A stretch of DNA of 64,000 bases, taken from positions 1-64,000 of the forward strand of contig JAUCBJ010007629.1 of NCBI GenBank assembly GCA_032718475.1, given 5' to 3'. Under the pieces are notes generated by a model. The model saw nothing but the letters and a program-made list of their open reading frames with translations. It was not told where the DNA came from and did not search any database. Source of the stretch: Nemertoderma westbladi. Its lineage: Eukaryota; Xenacoelomorpha; Nemertodermatida; Nemertodermatidae. Positions 27,899-37,607 of this stretch are shown in pieces (position 1 is the stretch's first letter; every line of letters begins with the position of its first letter). The position numbers were made by a program, and so were the translations under genes.

Positions 27899-28351
27899 AT
27901 GTTATCTACAGAGGACCTTGATATGTTTCCAGTGGGTGGTCACTATTTGGGTGCTTTTCCAGCTAATAAATTACCTAAATTAGATAATAATAAGCGGAGA
28001 TATTATGGGTTAATAGTAAATACCGATAAAGAGCATCTGCCCGGGATTCATTGGATCGCAATATATATACGAGATAATGAGGCTGAATTATTTGATTCGT
28101 TTGGATCAAAATATCCAAACAGATGTATCGAAAAATGGCTTGAGAAAAATTCCGCAAGATGGCGTACTACCCGCAAACAATTTCAAGACCCCAGGAGGAC
28201 CACATGCGGCCTATACTGTCTCTATTACTTGGTAAATCGAATTCACACAAACTATCCAATGAGTGTGTTTACAAATAATGTGGAAATAAATGAAATAATA
28301 TTATATAAATGGCTTGTTAATTATTATAAAATAAACCAACAAGCGTTGTAA
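27899..28351 (+). CDS. Polinton adenain-like cysteine protease
   Basis: This 150-aa maturation protease belongs to the Ulp1/adenain family. The catalytic set is visible in order: His51 in GIHWIAIYI, Asp66 in ELFDSFG, Gln94 or Gln96 in RKQFQD and Cys103 in TTCGLYCLYYL. It would cleave capsid precursors during maturation. It starts two bases after the major capsid protein stop codon, which suggests co-transcription. The length is close to that of compact Polinton proteases, and all active-site residues are present. Confidence 0.92.
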   Translation: MLSTEDLDMFPVGGHYLGAFPANKLPKLDNNKRRYYGLIVNTDKEHLPGIHWIAIYIRDNEAELFDSFGSKYPNRCIEKWLEKNSARWRTTRKQFQDPRRTTCGLYCLYYLVNRIHTNYPMSVFTNNVEINEIILYKWLVNYYKINQQAL

Positions 28352-28382
28352 TTAATCATTTAACTTTTGTTTATCAGATAAA

Positions 28383-28979
28383 ATGGATAATATTATTTTT
28401 GTTGATTTTCAATATTATAAGATAGACAATAAAGAGTATCCGGTAGTATTTAAAGAATTTGCTATATTCGATTCTAATTACACCAAAACTAATGTAAAGA
28501 CGTTTTTAATTAAAGGCCCACCTAATATTAAGTTATCAGCCTTAGATGTAGCTCACGTAAACAATTTACGAGACATGACTTCGCATTTACCTTGGGATTA
28601 CGGCGACATTTCGCAAGATGACTTTAAAAAATACATGAAGAGACATTTAAAATATAAAAAAAATATTCATGTATTTGGGTTGATGAAGCAGGCAATATTA
28701 GTTTCCCAACTTGATGTTCTCGCACCAAATTCGATGGAGAAATTGTGGATATATCATCAGCAATATTACAATTATTTAACCCCCTGTCTCTTCCACGATC
28801 AATTTATTGCACTAGAAAATAAATGTGCGTTCCACTTAAACACAAAGGATAACTGTCTGCGGTATTGCTCTGCAAAACGTGTCAGTGGGTTTGAATTGAA
28901 ACGATTTTTCGTGAGAAAGCGTTTAACTGAGTCAGGCGATAAACAGAAAGAAATAACTGCGGTGGAAGATGTACTGTAG
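28383..28979 (+). CDS. Polinton-associated protein of unknown function
   Basis: This 198-aa protein starts MDNIIFVDFQYYKIDNKEYP, with a hydrophobic strand ending in an acidic residue and a following KEFAIFDSN strand. Later segments are KGPPNIKLSALD, SHLPWDYGDIS and a Cys/His-containing C-terminal part (CAFHLNTKDNCLRYC). The first 40 residues look like the beta-hairpin of an RNase H-like or DEDD fold, but I cannot confirm catalytic residues. It is the last gene of the plus-strand block, 31 bp after the protease. Similar proteins with a VD-hydrophobic start and a PP motif accompany other Polintons, as far as I recall. No function is assigned. Confidence 0.6.
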   Translation: MDNIIFVDFQYYKIDNKEYPVVFKEFAIFDSNYTKTNVKTFLIKGPPNIKLSALDVAHVNNLRDMTSHLPWDYGDISQDDFKKYMKRHLKYKKNIHVFGLMKQAILVSQLDVLAPNSMEKLWIYHQQYYNYLTPCLFHDQFIALENKCAFHLNTKDNCLRYCSAKRVSGFELKRFFVRKRLTESGDKQKEITAVEDVL

Positions 28980-29308
28980 GTTTACTGTAAGCTTGTAATG
29001 TGATGGGATATAATATAATTTTATTTTGGTGATGATCTTGATGTTAATATAAAAATATAATAAAATATAATTTTTTACAACAAGTTCTCTAAAAAAGAGT
29101 CAATTGCGCTAGGTTAACCATACACATTTAACAATATGACGTAGATGTAACATGTACAGTAAGTATTCTCGCGTTATACATCGCAAACTAATAACACATA
29201 CAGTAGTTGACTAGTAATATTAGTCAGAAATGCAACATAAACTGTATAGGATGTAGTGTTAACCTGTTGGTAGCGGTACTGATAAATTCAATAATTTATT
29301 ATAGGCCT

Positions 29309-30040
29309 AACCACAACTGTCATCCGCTTTATCAGTACAGCAGTAATCTGATGCAATAGCATACTGCTGTCATGATCCGGATTACACGCAGGGGTCTCAC
29401 ATACAGGGATTAGATCACCTACCCAAACAATACAGTACTGCAGTACTGTCGTTGTTGTTGTAACAGTATAGTCAGATAGAGCATACTGATTTCCTTTGAT
29501 TAGCATTGTACTGCAGTACCAGTACTACAGTATTAATGTAACAGTACCTGCAGTAACAAACTAAGCCAATGTATACAATATCGTGAGCCAGTTACAATCA
29601 GATGTGTACGCAGTCAGCCACACTGTGGGGATGCGGTCAACCTCACAGCTAGCCTCGCAGCTCCTATCCACAACTGTCATCCACTTTATCAGTACAGCAG
29701 TAATCTGATGCAATAGCATTTGTTTTTTTCACCTATAAGGATACTGCTGTCTACCCGAACCTTGATTAGCATACTGCTGTCATAACCTAGAAGGTAGGCG
29801 TGGCTCTCACATATAGGGATTAGATCCCCTACCCAAACAATACAGTACTGCAGTACTGTCACTGTTGTTGTTGTAACAGTATAGTCAGATGCAGCATGCT
29901 GATTTCCTTTAATTAGCATTGTACCGCAGTACCGCTACTACAGTATTAATGTAACAGTACCTGCAGTAACAAAATAAACCATTGTATACAATATCGTGAG
30001 CCAGTTACAATCGGATGTGTGCGCAGTCAGCCATGTTGCT
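29309..30040. repeat. Tandem duplication of about 330-380 bp in the convergent spacer
   Basis: The segment beginning CACAACTGTCATCC(G/A)CTTTA at about 29309 is repeated from about 29671. Shared phrases include CAATACAGTACTGCAGTACTG, CAGTATTAATGTAACAGTACC and TACAATATCGTGAGCCAG. The second copy has an extra ~50 bp near 29728-29778. The duplication lies between the converging transcription units of the Polinton and is not coding. ACAGTACTGCAGTACTGT is itself palindromic. Confidence 0.85.
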
Positions 30041-30043
30041 GGG

Positions 30044-30170
30044 ATGCGGTCCACCTCGCAGCCACCCAGCCAACCTCGCAGCTAGTCACGCAGTCAGCCT
30101 CGCGGTCGGTCATGCAGCCAGCCAGCCAGCCACGCAGCTAGGCACGCAGTCAGCCTGAGAGAGTCATACT
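30044..30170. repeat. CAGC/CGCAG-rich simple repeat
   Basis: Imperfect runs of CAGCCAGCCAGCC and CACGCAGTCAGCCT follow the tandem duplication. There is no gene here; the spacer continues to 30243. Confidence 0.6.
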
Positions 30171-30243
30171 TATTCAAACGAGGTTAGTTTTCCCTAACTA
30201 CCGATAGATCGAATGAAAAATAATAATGTTTAATTTTCACCTT

Positions 30244-30798
30244 CTAATCACCAATATATTCTACACCTAAAGTCACAACACCAAACAATAATAAATAATT
30301 AACAAGTTTACTAAATATAGGGTAATAAATGTGAAATTTGCTAGGTGAACACATTAAAGTACATTTACCGGTATGAAAGCAGCAAATGACTACGGTATTA
30401 TTTATTCTTATTTTGCAATTATTAAAAATTTCAGGTTCATATATAACTTGAAGTTGCACATTATCAAAGACAACATAAAACCCGGTATTGTTTATCAATA
30501 ACCTATAGACTACAGACTTAATACTAAAAATATAAGTACATAAATTAACAGATTTTAAAATCAAATTAATACTAGTTTTATCAAATATATGCTTTTTTAC
30601 TTTTTGGAAATTATACTTACTGCCTAATAATGTAATATGACCATTTTTAAATATTAATAATGTGGCACCAAATATCTTATATATAAACTGATTTGGTTTG
30701 AGTATGTGTTTACCAGATAATTGATTTTTTAATTCTTTAAAATTAATCGCTGACACTTGCTGGCAACTTACATTCTTATTAATGATCTGATAGTTCAT
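30244..30798 (-). CDS. TATA-binding-protein-like protein of the Polinton
   Basis: This 184-aa protein shows the two-fold repeat of TBP. Repeat 1 (about 10-75) has KPNQFIYKIFGATLLIFKNG then HITLLGSK. Repeat 2 (about 85-170) has YEPEIFNNCKIRINNTVVIC then CFHTGKCTLM. These match the TBP pattern Y-x-P-x-x-F ... I-x-R ... LIF-x-SGK-x-x-x-TG. The size equals the conserved TBP core. The start codon overlaps the end of the PolB reading frame by 20 bases in a different frame, so the two are probably co-expressed. A role in element-specific transcription is inferred; large DNA viruses also encode TBP-like factors. Some core residues differ from cellular TBP, so it is diverged. The ORF is intact. Confidence 0.7.
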   Translation of the reverse strand: MNYQIINKNVSCQQVSAINFKELKNQLSGKHILKPNQFIYKIFGATLLIFKNGHITLLGSKYNFQKVKKHIFDKTSINLILKSVNLCTYIFSIKSVVYRLLINNTGFYVVFDNVQLQVIYEPEIFNNCKIRINNTVVICCFHTGKCTLMCSPSKFHIYYPIFSKLVNYLLLFGVVTLGVEYIGD

Positions 30799-33700
30799 TG
30801 TTTGGCTCCCGATAAATAGGTATATTGTTTTTTTTTATCGGTTTTTCAACCTTTGTTTGATAGTGACCCCAGGGAAGTGAATGATTTTTATTAACCCAAT
30901 AAAGTTTATCGTCAAATGCACTGAGAGCAAACTTATCTCGTGCTACAGTATACACTTTGTGTAATTGGCTCTGAAATTGATGCGTTTCCTTGGAAATTTC
31001 TTCATTATCCTTATATGCTCTTAAATAATCTTCGTGGCAAATATTTTTATCCACGACAGCTCTTGTTATTCCTTTCGCCCGTCGTATATTTGATTCATTC
31101 CATTCCAAAATTGAATATAATTTTGGTCTTAAAAATACTGCTTGTTTAATCTCTCTCGAGCACAACTCGTCTTTACAGTAATAGAGCCTGGATTTATTTT
31201 TATCGCTGTAGAGAGGGTGATCCTTGGGGTAATTGGATGTATCTAGAATATTATTTTTAATTAAGGCTTTTAAAAAATTATTCTGCGATGTATTATAGTA
31301 ACAACCTATTAAAGAGTCCGTATCTGATGCTACAATTTCAATACGACAGTTTAATTCTTTCTCAATAGGTAGCAATTTATTATAGTACAACTCATACATA
31401 TCTAATTTAGCCAAGTCCAAGACAGTACTACCTATATAGACCGGCTTATCGAGAGTTACAGAGTCTTTTACTAATAAGTGACCCGATAAGGAATCGTTAT
31501 AAATCATGAAATTTTCATGATTGATACGTTTTACCAATAAATTTCATTTCTCACTGCTATTAGCGATACAAAAGTTACATCGATCTCTTATCTTCTCTAT
31601 CGTTTTTCCAAATAATGAATTATTTAGAAGCTTTGCAACAGCTGTTTCAATGTAACTTTTTGCTACTCGCCTTTGATTAATATTAAAATCTATATAGGGT
31701 TTAAATATAAAGTCTTGATGGAAAGAATACAATTTATGTAGTTTAGTAACAATTAAACCTTGTTTCATATAAAATTTTAACATTTAAAATTTACATGATA
31801 GAATTCTTTATCGAATTGTGTCAGCATAAGTTTTGGAGCACACATCTTATACTTGCTATTAGTACCTCTTTGTTTACATACATGATTATATTGTTCCCTC
31901 ATATATGGTGAAAGCATTGTCTCATTTATACTTAAATGTTCTGGGGCTAAGGGTAGTTCTAATGTACGATCATGAATATCTTTGGGATATTTCAAATCGC
32001 AAATTAAGAAAAACCCAATATCCCCTTCAGTATCAAGATTTGTTAAATAGTTTATTAGTTCTTCTGGAGCGGCATTCTCTAAATATGTAACGTTGACTTG
32101 TTCAAAACCTGAAACAGGTAGCTTTTTACTTAAATTACCTGAATACAAGGAATTAAAATCTATATTGAAAATATGACACTCTTCCTTGCTTGGATCATAA
32201 TTATCAGTATCTGGTATATTTGATCCTATGTAATGCTTTCGACAGAATGCAACCCCTCCTCTAATAGATGCTTCAAAATCTCTATATGTTTGGTAATCTT
32301 TTATTAATGCTAACTTATATTTATTGTATTTCAGAGCGCAATCATAAGTGAAAGCTGCGATACTGCAATAATAAACTACTTCTAATTCGTAGTTTTGTCT
32401 ACATACTCTCCTAAAGTTCTCAAATATATCAGCGAGGAGACAAACATCGAGTTTTAAGTAAGCTAAAAGATAATCCTTGAGATTTGTACACTCAAACTGA
32501 CTCCATGATGCGTTGGCAAAACTATATTCCTCGGGAGTACAGGTATTTTGTGTTAATTTACTATAAAATTTGTCTATTGATGGTAATTTCGAATCATTGA
32601 ATTTATTTAAATCTGTTAGATACTCGTAGGGAAATATACCTTTTCGTTTAATTGTTGCATTATTTAAATTCGGATAAAAATATTTCATTTGCTGTTCAGT
32701 AATTGGTAGAACTGATGTTATATCCTCGCTGTCTATATCCTTTGTTGAACAATCAACTAAAGTACTTAGGGAAAAGGATAAAAATTGATATGTGTCTAAG
32801 ACACGTAGCTCAATCTTTGTTTTTGAGTCTTTCACCGGTATATGCATGCTTAGTGAAATATACCTTTCAGAATTTTTAGGGATCACCTTTATATCCCAAT
32901 CGGAATATTTATTGTTGGTAAAACCAACTTGTAAAAGAAAATGCAAATCATAGTGATTGCAGTTGTGTGCAGCGAGTATATATATGTGTCGTTTCAACGA
33001 TAAAGAGCGGTTACATGCGTTACAAGCGGCCGCTATATAGTTACCAGTAATATGTGAGTGATGTTTGTTTTTCTCAGATTTATCCTTAAATAAAACATTG
33101 CAATAAAAGCAAGTTTTAGCTTTCCAAAAACTTAACTTATCTACATCATTAAGTATCATTTTTTCATGTGTGTGGTCTTCTGACCACTTATATAATTGGG
33201 TGATGTCATTATATACAGAGTCTAAAAAGTCTTGAATACAGTTGTTGTCGATTGTTTTTGTAAAGGTCTTCAAATAAAATTTTGGTGGATTGATTGATTC
33301 GGTACTAGGGACAATTAAATAACTTACAGCGCATGGAATATGATTCTGAATAAATTTACTGTTGCTGGATGGCTCCAAAATAGATTCTATGTCAAAATAT
33401 ATTACAAACAATGCTGGTAATGTTCTGTCTAAATTTCTAAAGCTAATGTGAGTTCTTTTTTCAGATGGTAGCTTCTCAACTTGACTTTTTCCTCGATAAC
33501 AAGCAAGACGGTGACGTTCTAGAACATCCTTGCTGTAGGACTGAGACAAACACCGTTCACAATATTTCCTACATCCAATATGCTTACCTCTTGTATTCAA
33601 CAAACGATTTAAGTTAGTTATGCAAACATAATGTGATTGTTTTGATTTATTCTTATTTTTTACAAGTAATATATTCAATAACTCTTTATCTGGAGTGATT

Positions 33701-34791
33701 TTACTAAATGGTGCCTGTCTTAATATAGATACTCGATTGTTGTCGTAGAGTAATAAATTAATTATATATGCTGAATTCTGTTTTTCAAAAAGTTTAATTG
33801 CAAGCTGCCATTCTGTTGGATAATCTTTGTTCCCGTTGTCAAAAATAAAATGATTCATGTAATCTGTGTACTGCGAAGTACGGTTTTTGTGATCTTTCAC
33901 TTTGCTACTAAATTTTGTGGCTATAATAGCCCATTTGAAACAGTCATTATCAGCCATTTGTATATTTATAACACATTTTTTAACTGATAGAGCCTTAGGT
34001 AACTCCATATAACCGTGACCTTTATATTCCAGTGACCTACACTTAGATTCAGCTACTTTAATTTCCACTCTTAATAAAGATTTAACACGCCATCCTGAGC
34101 CACGAGTGTTAAATATGGCTATTTTTTGCATTAACTTTTCTAGTACATACTCAAACCATGTGTCAAAACTTTCATGTGAATCTACGGTATTAACTGCACC
34201 ACCTGAAGAACTAAAATAGAAAGTTTCTTCTTGGTCTCCCTCTGAAAAATGTGATCGATACATGAGTATATTCACACCTACCCAGGGTCTAAGTACATTC
34301 ATTTCGCTAAGTTTTCCTAATAATAAGTTTTTAATGTGAGGTAGAATATGAACTATCGATGAATGAATATCAGGAAAATCTTCATCATTCGGAAGATTGT
34401 AAACATAGATTTCTAAACGGTTATCGTGTGCGGCTCGTTCGAGGATAAAAATTGATGGACCTTGACCAGATTTCAGTCTTTTTCTAGATGCGACAGTATT
34501 GTTTTGGTTCGCTCGTGGTCTAACATGATAATAACGTTGGTGACAGTCGTGACGTAAATAATTCTCATATAAATACTCTTTATTACAAGTAGGGCAAGTT
34601 TTTTCATACACGCAAAACTTCATTTCTTTACAACCCGTAGTTGATTCATGTCGTTTGCATATTTCTTCACGTGAACATTTCACATGACAATTAAAACAAT
34701 TAAATTCTTCAAAATGTGACCTTAGGTGGCGTAAATAATTTCGTTTAGAAATTTGAAGAGGACAAAATGGACATTTCAATTGTTTATCCAT
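30779..34791 (-). pseudogene. Protein-primed family-B DNA polymerase (PolB), broken
   Basis: This would replicate the Polinton genome by protein priming. The N-terminal ~90 residues carry C2H2/C2C2-type zinc fingers (CPFC ... HLRSH; CPTC ... HDCH). A Polinton-typical GSGWRVKSLL ... INIQMADNDCF region follows. The 3'-5' exonuclease has FDIES (Exo I, about residue 465), AHNCNHYDLHF (Exo II) and a YLKLDVCLLAD (Exo III) signature. Polymerase motif A is DFNSLYSG (about 880); later frames carry motif B (NNSLFGK) and motif C (SDTDSL). The frame is broken twice: a one-base frame change near 31781, in an A-rich run, and an in-frame TGA at 31544-31546. The pieces are 31777-34791, 31544-31783 and 30779-31537. 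The homopolymer context means the first lesion could also be a sequencing error. Confidence 0.88.
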
Positions 34792-35347
34792 CTCTTTATT
34801 ATCCTAAAAACAATTTAAAATTAATATGAATATTGTTATATATATTATAATCAAAAAAAATTCATAAGCTACTCAACACAAATAAAATATAATATCTAAA
34901 CTTTAATTAATTTAATATTTTCAGAATGAGCTCGATTGAATCAGTTGAGCTCTTTATATATATATTTCAAGTTTCTACTTATACCAACCAATCATAAATA
35001 ACAGTTACATTGGAAACTAATATCATAAATAAAGTTGCTTTTACAACTGAATTCTTTATAATAAAATCAAGTCTAAACCAAGATGTGCATAATGCGTTTT
35101 TAATTTTCATTGATAAAGTAGGTTTTACATGCTAATGTTTTATTATGGTGGTGTAAACTCATGCATTTACATGCGAATGTTTTATACCTAATCCCATGAT
35201 CACATTAAATATAAACTATCACCAATATTTACTCAATAAAGTCACCTTTACATGCAAATACTTTATAATAATCACGCTTTGTGATAAAAAGTTACCTTTA
35301 CAAGTCAGTGTGAAACTGAAAAAGAAAAGTCTCTAGTTAATAATAAA
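34792..35347. other. AT-rich intergenic region upstream of PolB
   Basis: No gene is seen here. The segment 35090-35320 contains a loose repeat of TTTACATGC(A/G)AA(T/G)(G/A)TTTTATA (near 35120, 35165 and 35250). It would hold the promoter of the minus-strand PolB gene. An AT-rich stretch with TATATATATATT occurs at 34961-34971. Confidence 0.4.
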
Positions 35348-36391
35348 TCAATCTGATACTGTTTTTATATGTTCCTTATTGTAATCTGCTACCTCTTCAC
35401 TTGCTTTTTTAACTTTTATTTTCTTTGTAGGTATAGAATCATTGTTGGGAATGGAAGATGTTTGAGATGTAGATCTGCGCTTTCCATCACTTGATGTCTC
35501 TTCGATGTATGTCTTTGGATTAAATGTGGATGAAACTACTTCTGGAAATGACTTATTAACCTTAAACTTCCAAGTTGGTTGATATAGAATCGCGAAACCG
35601 TCTGCTATATCAGTTGATGAAACCTTTAACATCATATCGTAGAGAAACTCTATATGTGGTATGTCTTTATCGTAATGTAACTGTAAATATTTGCTTTCCT
35701 TGTCTGTAATAATTACTTTTTTTTCTTGTACATTTATTTTTACTTTAAGTCGGTCAGATAAAGCTTTATCGCCCGTATCTAGCTCTGAAAAGACACCTTC
35801 GTTACTAATTTCATAATTCCATTCTTACCACAATGAATTTACTTCCGATGCTGTTAAGTTAAACCCATTATAATACCTAAGACCAATAGCATCAGAATAT
35901 CTAGCTGAAATCTCCCATAGTCCCATATAAGTCGTTCCTTTATATTTGCTTACAAAACCAACAAAAGATGGGTTGGTTAAATTAACAACAGAACACTGAT
36001 TTATTATTTCGAGTGGTGGTGATAACAATTCTAATATTTCTGTCTTACTCTGAAGCAATAAATTAATGAGTGATTTGTTTAGAATTTGACATTTGCCTTG
36101 CTTCTGAATATATACGTTTTCAGTAATAACACAGGTGGAAATATTTAACTTTCCTCTTGTAAATTCTATATTAGGATAAATATTACCTCTTGAAACTGAT
36201 GATTCCTTTTGTCGGTTGATTAATATTTCTAAGACGTCTAGAAGGTAGAGTGTATCCTGGTAAGAGAAGCACGTTGTTACATTGCTATCGCTTGAGTGTA
36301 ATATAAAGTACTTGCCATAAACAATACTACAGGTATATTTATTACATGTAAATTTCCAAGTATTGCTTGAAGTTTTTTTAAATAAATCCAT
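35348..36391 (-). pseudogene. Unknown gene in the Polinton-side repeat, copy 1 (one nonsense codon)
   Basis: About 345 codons start MDLFKKTSSNTWKFTCNKYT and end in a Lys-rich, Ser/Thr-rich tail with KKIKVKK. A TAA at about 35828 interrupts the frame; the inverted second copy (62868-63910) has a sense codon there. The protein is mixed alpha/beta with a central SFVGFVSKYKGTTYMGLWEI segment and no recognised family. It lies upstream of PolB on the same strand, so it probably belongs to the Polinton, perhaps as a DNA-binding or terminal protein-like gene. That is a guess from position and basic tail only. Confidence 0.55.
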
Positions 36392-36924
36392 AATTAGAAT
36401 GAAAACTATTTTGAAAAATGAAAACTAAATAAATGATTATTAGAATATAAAACTTCTGTTTATATGGTTGCTTTAATACAACAGAGTGACTTACAGTGAG
36501 GAATATAGTAGCTTCGTGTAACAGATGCAACGTGTACAGCTAAATTTATTACATTAGCGTGAGTTAGAGAGTGAAATAGCAGTAACATGTAACAGATGCA
36601 ACGTGATCAATGCTAGCCCTGTCATTCTAACTTATATTTTAACTTAGTTGACCGACCAGTCACATCGATAAAAGAAATCAATTATTATTAATAGTCGAAT
36701 TAATGTATTCTATGCTATAGTAATAATGTTAAGGAACTAGAAGCTATTTATAAACATCTGCTACCAGTGATGAAGATGAAGAATTCAATGACTATGGTAT
36801 AACTCAGATATTTATCGCCTGTTTCTCTCGAGGTTGGATGGAAGAGTGATTGGTGAGTTGTGAGGAGTTATAACGGTCCCGGGTTCGAACCCTGTTGAAT
36901 ATTTTGTTATCTGAAAAATTGCAA

Positions 36925-37100
36925 AATTAAATTTAGTTACTGGTGAAAAATAGCGATTTGAAAAATAGTAGACGTTACCTGTAGACACTCCTAGCATCTG
37001 TAAAATAAAGGTTGGTGAAAAATTGCGATTTGAAAAATAGTAGACGTTACCTGATGCTAAGTGTAGACATCCGAACACCTGTAAAATAAAGGTTGGTGAT
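36925..37100. repeat. Minisatellite within the inverted arm
   Basis: Units of about 80-100 bp contain GGTGAAAAATAGCGATTTGA followed by AAAATAGTAGACGTTACCTG and then CCTGTAAAATAAAGGTTGGTG. About two copies are present here and three in the partner arm at 62090-62300, so the copy number differs between the arms. Confidence 0.7.
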
Positions 37101-37607
37101 TGGATGCAGTACTAGCGTTGGGTGACTAATAACGCCTCTAGCGGAATAAGCGGGAACTTGAGAAGTTACCATGGTTACGGATGAAATGCTGACATCTGAT
37201 TGGTTGAAATAATAATGATCACTGGTAAAGGATGAAATGGTGGCTTCTGATTGGATGCAGTACAAGAAATGGATGGTAATGATGGGCTACGGGTGACCAT
37301 GGCGCAGTGTCATACAAACATATACTACTCCTATATCTAAGTTTAGTAACCCATATGGAGCTAACCAAGTTTCTGTACATATAAAAATATCGTGTGCTCG
37401 TACGAGTTTATGAAAATCAACATCCGCTAGTGCTGAACTAATACCTTCAACATTTAAATGTCATACGTTAAGTGATCTAGTAATTGCAGGTTCATCAGAA
37501 ACAGAAGGTGTAATATTAGTAGTCATATTATTGTTTACCAAGTTTTGTGATCGATCATCATCATTCGAATTTTAAACCTGAGAGCCCGAACTGATTAGTT
37601 TGGCACC

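Larger units (their letters stand above)
23557..36391. mobile_element. Maverick/Polinton (adintovirus-like) element
   Basis: This single block has the Polinton hallmark set: packaging ATPase, adenain-like protease, double jelly-roll major capsid protein, penton-like minor capsid protein, integrase (fragment) and protein-primed family-B DNA polymerase. Genes from 23557 to 28979 run on the plus strand and those from 36391 to 30244 on the minus strand, converging on a repeat-rich 29-30.2 kb spacer. Terminal inverted repeats and a 6-bp target duplication were not identified. The right side merges with a region repeated inversely at 61830-64000. The broken PolB and truncated integrase show this copy is not autonomous. 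Confidence 0.88.
35260..37340 (-). repeat. Inverted-repeat arm 1 (partner 61830-64000)
   Basis: Reading the minus strand from about 37290 to 35260 gives a sequence closely matching the plus strand from about 61833 to the window end, with many small substitutions and indels. It begins CCCATAGCCCATCATTACCA. It includes the unknown gene, its upstream region with CACGTTGCATCTGTTAC repeats, and a minisatellite. Because an adapter junction lies between the two arms, they may simply be two copies of one Polinton end in different loci. Confidence 0.85.

Noticed and set aside
29281-30180. CRISPR-like array of short repeats
   Set aside because: The repeats are a two-copy tandem duplication and simple sequence, with no regular repeat-spacer structure, in a eukaryotic element.
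4921-31546. Reassignment of TGA to a sense codon in this genome
   Set aside because: In-frame TGA occurs at 4921, 11630, 18387, 31544 and 57848, but other ORFs end properly at TGA. The affected genes are transposable elements that also carry frameshifts and TAA stops, and the sites do not coincide with conserved Trp.
36880-36900. SINE or tRNA suggested by GGGTTCGAACCC
   Set aside because: Only a B-box-like palindrome is present; no A box at the right distance and no cloverleaf.
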